Positions 59,650 through 64,000 of a DNA stretch of 64,000 bases are shown here, piece after piece. The stretch spans positions 352,745 to 416,744 of the forward strand of contig NZ_BMNK01000001.1 of NCBI RefSeq assembly GCF_014646515.1. Direction: 5' to 3'. Both the position numbers and the translations under genes were made by a program. The stretch's first letter is position 1. Each line of letters opens with the position of its first letter. A model generated the notes under the pieces. That model saw only the letters and a list, made by a program, of their open reading frames with translations. It made no database searches and was not told the origin of the DNA. The stretch comes from Nonomuraea glycinis. GTDB lineage: Bacteria; Actinomycetota; Actinomycetes; Streptosporangiales; Streptosporangiaceae.

Positions 59650-59904
59650 TCACCCCGCCTCTCCGACGTTACGGTCCTTCTGACGGCGTACGGCGAGCAC
59701 GATGTCGATGACGACCACCACGGCCGCGACGACGGCGATCCCGGTCATCACCGGCGCGCGGGCGATGATGCCGAGCACCGCCAGCGCGAACAGGAACACC
59801 AGGATGAACGACCCCACCCTGATGTGCACCACGTCGCGCGGCGTGGCGGGCACCATGGCATGCCCCCTGTCGGAGGTCTCTTCCCAATCCCTGTCTTCGG
59901 TCAT
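59650..59904 (-). CDS. Small two-span membrane protein
   Basis: An 84-residue protein starting at ATG 59904 (MTEDRDWEETSDRGHAMVPA) with two hydrophobic segments (GSFILVFLFALAVLGIIA and GIAVVAAVVVVIDIVLAV). It ends five bases before the SDR start, so the two are probably one transcript. No family is recognised. Confidence 0.7.
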   Translation of the reverse strand: MTEDRDWEETSDRGHAMVPATPRDVVHIRVGSFILVFLFALAVLGIIARAPVMTGIAVVAAVVVVIDIVLAVRRQKDRNVGEAG

Positions 59905-59959
59905 GAGCCCCAACTGCCCTTCCCGTTTGCGGCCTAACGTCCCGGGTAGCCCGGCGGGC

Positions 59960-60958
59960 GTGCCGGAGTTGCAGCCCAGTGACCAGAACGAGCCGGGCAT
60001 CGTCCGGCGCCGTCGCGGGCGCGGCTTCAGCTACCACCGCCCGGACGGCTCCCCGGTGCGCGAGCGGGCGGACCTCGACCGGATCAAGGCGCTGGTGATC
60101 CCGCCCGCCTGGACCGACGTGTGGATCTGCGCCTCCCCGGACGGCCACCTGCAGGCCGTGGGCACCGACGCGGCCGGGCGCAGGCAGTACCGCTACCACG
60201 ACGACTGGCGCCGGCAGCAGGACGAGGCGAAGTTCGAGCGGGTCATGGAGCTGGCCGAGCGGCTGCCCGCCTTCAGGAAGACCATCGACGAGCAGCTCAA
60301 GGGCCGGGGACTGAGCCGGCAGCGGGTGCTGGCCGCCGCCGCGCGACTGCTCGACATCGGCTTCTTCCGTGTGGGCGGCGAGAGCTACGACTCCTACGGG
60401 CTGGCGACCCTGCGGATGGAGCACGTGACCTGCTCGAACGGCATCGTCACCTGCTCCTACCCGGCCAAGGGCGACATCCCGCGCGAGATCGAGGTGGCCG
60501 ACGCGGGGGCGTGCCGGGTGATCAGGTCGCTGAAGTCGCTGCGCGCCGACGGCGAACTGCTGCGCTACCGCGACGGCTCGGCCTGGGCGGACGTGCGCAG
60601 CGACGACATCAACGCCTACCTGCGCGAGACGGTCGGCGACTTCACCGCCAAGGACTTCCGCACCTGGCACGCCACCGTCCTGGCCGCCGTGGGCCTGGCG
60701 GTGTCCAAGGGGGCGGCCACGGAGACCGCCAGGAAACGGGCGATCAGCCGGGTCATGCGCGAGGTCGCCGAGTATCTGGGCAACACCCCGACCGTGGCGC
60801 GGGCGTCGTACGTGGATCCGCGCGTGATCGAGGCGTACGAGCGGGGCAGGACGATCGCCGGCGCGCTGACCGAGCTGGGCGCCGACGTCGACTTCGGGCA
60901 GCTCGCCACGCACGGGACGGTGGAGCGGGCGGTCCTCGACCTGCTGCGCGCCGGTTGA
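59960..60958 (+). CDS. DNA topoisomerase IB
   Basis: A 332-residue bacterial-type (poxvirus-like) topoisomerase IB that relaxes supercoils via a 3'-phosphotyrosine. N-terminal RRRRGRGFSYHRPDGSPV and the catalytic domain (RKRAISRVMREVAEYLGNTP) are intact. TARASYVDPRVIEAYE carries the likely Tyr nucleophile. KDFRTWHATVLAA contains the Arg/His pentad region. GTG 59960 is the closest start, 55 bases from the divergent small membrane gene. Confidence 0.92.
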   Translation: MPELQPSDQNEPGIVRRRRGRGFSYHRPDGSPVRERADLDRIKALVIPPAWTDVWICASPDGHLQAVGTDAAGRRQYRYHDDWRRQQDEAKFERVMELAERLPAFRKTIDEQLKGRGLSRQRVLAAAARLLDIGFFRVGGESYDSYGLATLRMEHVTCSNGIVTCSYPAKGDIPREIEVADAGACRVIRSLKSLRADGELLRYRDGSAWADVRSDDINAYLRETVGDFTAKDFRTWHATVLAAVGLAVSKGAATETARKRAISRVMREVAEYLGNTPTVARASYVDPRVIEAYERGRTIAGALTELGADVDFGQLATHGTVERAVLDLLRAG

Positions 60959-61042
60959 CCAGGCTCGATGGCCGCGCCGCCTGCCGCGCGCCGTTTGAGC
61001 ACAGCGCCGATGGGCATGCGGCGTTCGGAGAAGGAGGAAACG

Positions 61043-61294
61043 ATGGGAGAAGCTCCGCAGTACGTCGCGGCCCGCGTCCAGCAGGCGCTGGCCGAGGACG
61101 CGCGCACGAACGAGCTCGGCATCCGCGTCGACATTCGCGGCGATCAGCTCTTTCTGCGTGGTCAGGTGAGCGAGCCCGGACAGCGGGACAGGCTCGGTGA
61201 GGTGGCCCACGAGACCGCCCCGGCCCTTCACCTGCACAACGAGATCAGGATTCTCGACGCGAGCGCGCCCGGAGAGGATGAGCACCTTGACTGA
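61043..61294 (+). CDS. BON-domain protein
   Basis: An 83-residue protein with one BON domain (GIRVDIRGDQLFLRGQVSEP, QRDRLGEVAHETAP). ATG 61043 has GGAGGAA upstream. BON domains bind phospholipid or osmotic-stress ligands. It overlaps the phosphoesterase gene by 17 bases, suggesting co-translation. Confidence 0.83.
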   Translation: MGEAPQYVAARVQQALAEDARTNELGIRVDIRGDQLFLRGQVSEPGQRDRLGEVAHETAPALHLHNEIRILDASAPGEDEHLD

Positions 61295-62015
61295 CCTACG
61301 CATCGCGGCCGTAGGGGACATCCACCTGGGCGAGGACGCCCGAGGCCACTACCGCAAGCGCCTGGAGGGCATCGAGGAGCGCGCCGACGTGCTGATGCTG
61401 GCGGGCGACCTCACCAGGCACGGCACCCTGGCGGAGGGGCGGCTGGTGGCCGACGAGTTCCGCGATCTGCCGCTGCCGGTCGTCGCCGTGCTGGGCAACC
61501 ACGACTACCACTCCGACCTGCAGCACGAGATCGCCGGTGAGCTCAGGGACGCCGGTGTGACCGTGCTCGACGACGACTGGGCCGTCGTGGAGTGCGGCGG
61601 GACCAAGCTGGGCGTGGTCGGCGGCAAGGGCTTCGGCGGCGGGTTCGCCGGCAAGTGCGCGAGCGAGTTCGGCGAGCGGGAGATCAAGGACCTCGTCCGG
61701 CACACCCGGCTCATCGCCGAGGCGTGGCAGGTCGCGCTCAAGGAGGTGCAGGCGGACCACCGGGTGGTGCTGTCGCACTATTCGCCGGTCAAGGAGACCC
61801 TTGAGGGCGAGCCCTTGGAGATCTACCCGTTCCTCGGCAGCTATCTGCTGGCGGAGGCGGTCGACACGGCGGGTGCCGACCTGATCCTGCACGGTCACGC
61901 GCACAAGGGCAGTGAGAAGGGCATGACGCCGGGCGGGATCCGGGTGCGCAACGTCGCGCTGCCGGTGATCGGGCGGGCCTATGCGGTCTACTGCCTTGCC
62001 ATGAACGGCGAATAG
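61278..62015 (+). CDS. Calcineurin-like metallophosphoesterase
   Basis: A 245-residue phosphoesterase. The five metal motifs are present: AAVGDIHL (D-x-H), LAGDLTRHG (GD), LGNHDYH (GNHD), VLSHYSP (H) and LHGHAHKG (G-H-x-H). It would hydrolyse a phosphomonoester or -diester in the cytoplasm. It overlaps the BON gene and is followed by a terminator. Confidence 0.92.
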   Translation: MSTLTDLRIAAVGDIHLGEDARGHYRKRLEGIEERADVLMLAGDLTRHGTLAEGRLVADEFRDLPLPVVAVLGNHDYHSDLQHEIAGELRDAGVTVLDDDWAVVECGGTKLGVVGGKGFGGGFAGKCASEFGEREIKDLVRHTRLIAEAWQVALKEVQADHRVVLSHYSPVKETLEGEPLEIYPFLGSYLLAEAVDTAGADLILHGHAHKGSEKGMTPGGIRVRNVALPVIGRAYAVYCLAMNGE

Positions 62016-62037
62016 TCAGCTGTTCAGTTATTCAGCG

Positions 62038-62070
62038 AAAGCGGCCGGCTTGAGGAAGCCGGCCGCTTTT
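62038..62070 (+). terminator. Rho-independent terminator
   Basis: AAAGCGGCCGGCTT (62038-62051) and AAGCCGGCCGCTTT (62056-62069) form a perfect stem around loop GAGG, followed by T. It ends the BON/phosphoesterase transcript. Confidence 0.9.
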
Positions 62071-62206
62071 CGCGTGCGATCGTCAGCAAACCTTCATTAG
62101 AGACGCCCTTCCCAAGCCCGAGAGGAAGGGCGATAAGCGGTCATTGTCCACTGGGCCGCTCTCGGGTCCCGGCCCAGTGGAGGGACGGCTGGGGCGACGG
62201 GCGCCC

Positions 62207-62356
62207 CTAGACATTGAAGATGCTGACCCCTCCCGGACCCACCAGCAGCCCGAGAACGATCAGTACGATCCCCCACAGGAGATCGCGACGAGCCAGAATC
62301 ACATAGATGCCGGCGATGACGAGAACTACCGCGAGAATCCAGAGCAAAGTAACCAT
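62207..62356 (-). CDS. GPGG-motif small membrane protein, 49 residues
   Basis: ATG 62356 to TAG 62207 encodes 49 residues: two hydrophobic segments (TLLWILAVVLVIAGIYVILA and WGIVLIVLGLLVGPGG) joined by RRDLL and ending SIFNV. The GPGG turn near the C-terminus is the signature of this short actinobacterial family. There is no strong Shine-Dalgarno site. Function unknown. Confidence 0.78.
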   Translation of the reverse strand: MVTLLWILAVVLVIAGIYVILARRDLLWGIVLIVLGLLVGPGGVSIFNV

Positions 62357-62477
62357 GAGTCCAGAGCTGCCCCTGCGATTCATCTATTAACATGTTTTCC
62401 TGTCCGGCCCGGTCAGGACCCTGTTTCCGGTCCCACGCGCGGGAGCGATCCCACGGCCGGTGGCATTCCAGGGCCGG

Positions 62478-62963
62478 CTAGGTGGCCGACTTCATCAGCT
62501 TGGCGTAGGCGAGCTGCAGCCAGTCCGACGCGGCCACCGCCGTCATCGCCGCGCCGGCCAGCCGGGTGAACCTCGGCGCGAACACCAGGCCGATGGCGTA
62601 TCCGGTGGCCGCCCACTGGGCGATGCAGAACGGGCAGCTCAGCAGCTCGCCGACGGTGTTGCGGGGCTCCTCCTTCAGCTCCGACGGCCCGCTCACGCCC
62701 TCGAATCGGGTGAAGGGCGCTCGCAGAGGGCTCGTCACCGGGTCCTTGGCCACCAGCCGCGCCACCTTGTGCGTGCACGCCGCCATCAGCCCCAGGTCCA
62801 TCAGCCCGATGCGCTCCGGCAACCGCCGTCCCGTCACCGCCGCGGCCACCGTGGCGGTGGCCACCACGCCCCCGTAAACGGCCAAGATGCGGACGTACGT
62901 GCCCAGCGGCCGGTCGTGCTCGCCCTGGTAGTCCTGCTCGGTCTTGTCCATGAATTGGGTCAT
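62478..62963 (-). CDS. DUF1360 small membrane protein
   Basis: A 161-residue protein with about three hydrophobic segments (LAVYGGVVATATVAAAVTG; GLMDLGLMAACTHKVARLVA; CPFCIAQWAATGYAIGLVF). It contains LLSCPFCIAQWA, the C-x-x-C pattern of DUF1360. ATG 62963 is used; ATG 62951 is an alternative. Function unknown. Confidence 0.85.
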   Translation of the reverse strand: MTQFMDKTEQDYQGEHDRPLGTYVRILAVYGGVVATATVAAAVTGRRLPERIGLMDLGLMAACTHKVARLVAKDPVTSPLRAPFTRFEGVSGPSELKEEPRNTVGELLSCPFCIAQWAATGYAIGLVFAPRFTRLAGAAMTAVAASDWLQLAYAKLMKSAT

Positions 62964-63053
62964 AAAGCCTGGCGCTACCCGTACCGCATCGCCATACTCG
63001 CGCACGCGGGCGACCGAACGCCTACTCGGCCTGCCTGCGGGTAGCGCGACTCC

Positions 63054-63650
63054 ATGAGCAGCCATAGCCATGAGGTCACTGACGCCATCCTTGACACGCT
63101 CAAACGCGCCAGCTCCGGGTTGAAGGACGCGGGGGTGAAGTACGCGCTGGCGGGCGGGTGCGCGGCCTACGCCAGAGGAGCCGCGCCTTCCTTGCACGAC
63201 GTCGATTTCGTGGTCACCGAGCACGACATCCCCGCTGCCTTGGAAGCGCTGCGCGAGATGGGCTTCACGACGGCCAAACCCCCGGAGGACTGGCTGGTCA
63301 AGGCCTTCGACGACGGCAGACTGGTGGACCTGATCTTCAAGGTGTCCGACCAGCCGGTCACCGACGAACTGCTCGACCGGGCCGAGCCGATGAAGGCGTC
63401 GGCCATGATCGTCCCCGTGCTGGAGGCGACCGACCTGGTCGTGTCCTGGTTGCTGCCGATGTCGGAGCATGCCTGCGACTACGGCGCCCTCCTGCCCCAG
63501 GTGCGGGCGCTGCGTGAGCAGGTGGACTGGCCGCGGGTCGCCGCGGTGACCGCCCACTCGCCGTACGCGGCCACGTTCCTCACCCTGCTCGAACGCCTGG
63601 GCGTCCTGAACGCCCCCGTCCAGCCCGCGGGGGACCCCACTTGGCCGTGA
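63054..63650 (+). CDS. Nucleotidyltransferase-family protein
   Basis: A 198-residue nucleotidyltransferase-fold protein. ALAGGCAAYARGAAPSLHDV contains the Gly-Gly motif, and DVDFVV carries the D-x-D metal site (Asp49, Asp51). This is a MNT/aminoglycoside-type fold with no recognised acceptor domain. Its 3' end is part of an imperfect duplication that includes the stop codon. Function uncertain. Confidence 0.72.
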   Translation: MSSHSHEVTDAILDTLKRASSGLKDAGVKYALAGGCAAYARGAAPSLHDVDFVVTEHDIPAALEALREMGFTTAKPPEDWLVKAFDDGRLVDLIFKVSDQPVTDELLDRAEPMKASAMIVPVLEATDLVVSWLLPMSEHACDYGALLPQVRALREQVDWPRVAAVTAHSPYAATFLTLLERLGVLNAPVQPAGDPTWP

Positions 63651-63704
63651 GAGCCGAACATCTCCGTACGGCCTGCGGGGGAGTCACCTGGCAGTGAGGC
63701 CGCG
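63624..63704. repeat. Imperfect duplication of the nucleotidyltransferase 3' end
   Basis: A segment around 63624-63656 (CCGCGGGGGACCCCACTTGG, then the TGA stop) recurs at about 63672-63704 (CTGCGGGGGAGTCACCTGGC, then TGA). The copy lies wholly outside the gene. Confidence 0.65.
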
Positions 63705-63717
63705 CGGCCTCACTGCC
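63690..63717. terminator. 28-bp perfect palindrome, terminator-like
   Basis: GGCAGTGAGGCCGC and GCGGCCTCACTGCC form a perfect inverted repeat with no loop on paper. It lies between the nucleotidyltransferase gene and the last gene. There is no T-run, so it is an actinobacterial-type hairpin terminator at best. Confidence 0.55.
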
Positions 63718-63793
63718 TGTTCACGCTTCCCCCTCCCGCTGAGATGCCGGGTGCGGATACGATCCGCGCACACCTCATCAAAGGGGGGCCCGC

Positions 63794-64000
63794 GTGACCA
63801 TCCGCCCCGAAGCCGAGTGGACCCCTCCCGGAGTCGACGTCGAGCAGCCGAGCGTCGCCCGCGTGTATGACGCGCTCCTCGGCGGCGTCGACAACTTCGC
63901 CGCCGACCGTACCGTGGCCCGCGCCATGAAGTCGGCCGTGCCCGACGTGGTCGACCTCGTCTGGTGCTCGCGCGCCTTCACCGGCAGAGTCGTGGACTTC
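63794..64000 (+). CDS. SAM-dependent methyltransferase, DUF574 family (partial)
   Basis: The first 69 residues of an actinobacterial S-adenosyl methyltransferase (Methyltransf_19/DUF574). The diagnostic start SVARVYDALLGGVDNFAADR is followed by TVARAMKSAVPDVVDLVWCS. The GTG at 63794 has AAGGGGGG upstream. Full-length members are about 260-280 residues; the rest lies beyond the right edge. Confidence 0.88.
   Translation, partial: MTIRPEAEWTPPGVDVEQPSVARVYDALLGGVDNFAADRTVARAMKSAVPDVVDLVWCSRAFTGRVVDF

Overview
The window is one stretch of a high-GC actinomycete chromosome. Base composition, GTG starts and strong Shine-Dalgarno sites fit this, as do a perfect IdeR/DmdR-type iron box, an ABC sugar operon without its own ATPase, a DUF574-type methyltransferase and families such as DUF4429, DUF1876 and GPGG-motif membrane proteins. 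The overall gene set resembles Streptosporangiaceae (Nonomuraea-like); that placement is an inference, not a measurement.

Layout. 1-4.7 kb: a sugar-binding lipoprotein cut by the window edge, with its SorC-type regulator, then a divergent ArsR-like regulator/MFS pair around a 20-bp palindrome. 5.1-12.7 kb: a 2232-residue secreted RHS/YD-repeat protein with a Hint domain and a ParB-like C-terminal tip, an overlapping small immunity candidate, and a transposase remnant. 12.8-17.2 kb: a graspetide (omega-ester RiPP) operon made of an XRE/TPR regulator, precursor TgmA, ATP-grasp ligase TgmB and a PIMT-type methyltransferase, with two unknown genes divergent from it. 17.2-27.4 kb: two LacI regulators, a CynX-like MFS transporter, an iron-regulated FhuF-like protein, cysteine dioxygenase with an amidohydrolase, an aromatic amino acid lyase homologue with an atypical MIO triad, OsmC, nucleoside hydrolase, and a strong terminator hairpin that may end a small RNA. 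tRNA-Lys(CTT) lies at 27.43 kb. 27.7-37.2 kb: a carbohydrate operon (polysaccharide pyruvyl transferase, two Lpl-type permeases, solute-binding lipoprotein, giant heparinase II/III-like protein) divergent from its LacI regulator, with two shared operator-like sites. 37.3-40.6 kb: TetR, an N-terminally short alpha/beta hydrolase, catalase. 41.5-50.3 kb: FadR/GntR regulator, an oligopeptide-type ABC transporter with a fused permease-ATPase, a DapA-family lyase and a KdgK-like sugar kinase. 50.3-64 kb: AlkZ-like glycosylase, a WD40 pseudokinase, acetyltransferase, P-loop kinase, ChaB-like protein, a transketolase-like enzyme, SDR oxidoreductase, topoisomerase IB, BON protein, metallophosphoesterase, small membrane proteins, nucleotidyltransferase and the start of a DUF574 methyltransferase.

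The two most distinctive systems are the four-gene graspetide operon, whose precursor core pairs N-terminal Thr residues with C-terminal Asp residues and contains an Asp-Gly step suited to the methyltransferase, and the RHS toxin/immunity module with a perfect CRP-like site upstream. Across the window, at least five genes end in short degenerate tandem duplications that include or start at the stop codon, and a sixth locus shows a related spaced duplication. This pattern recurs at unrelated genes and is worth a genome-wide look.
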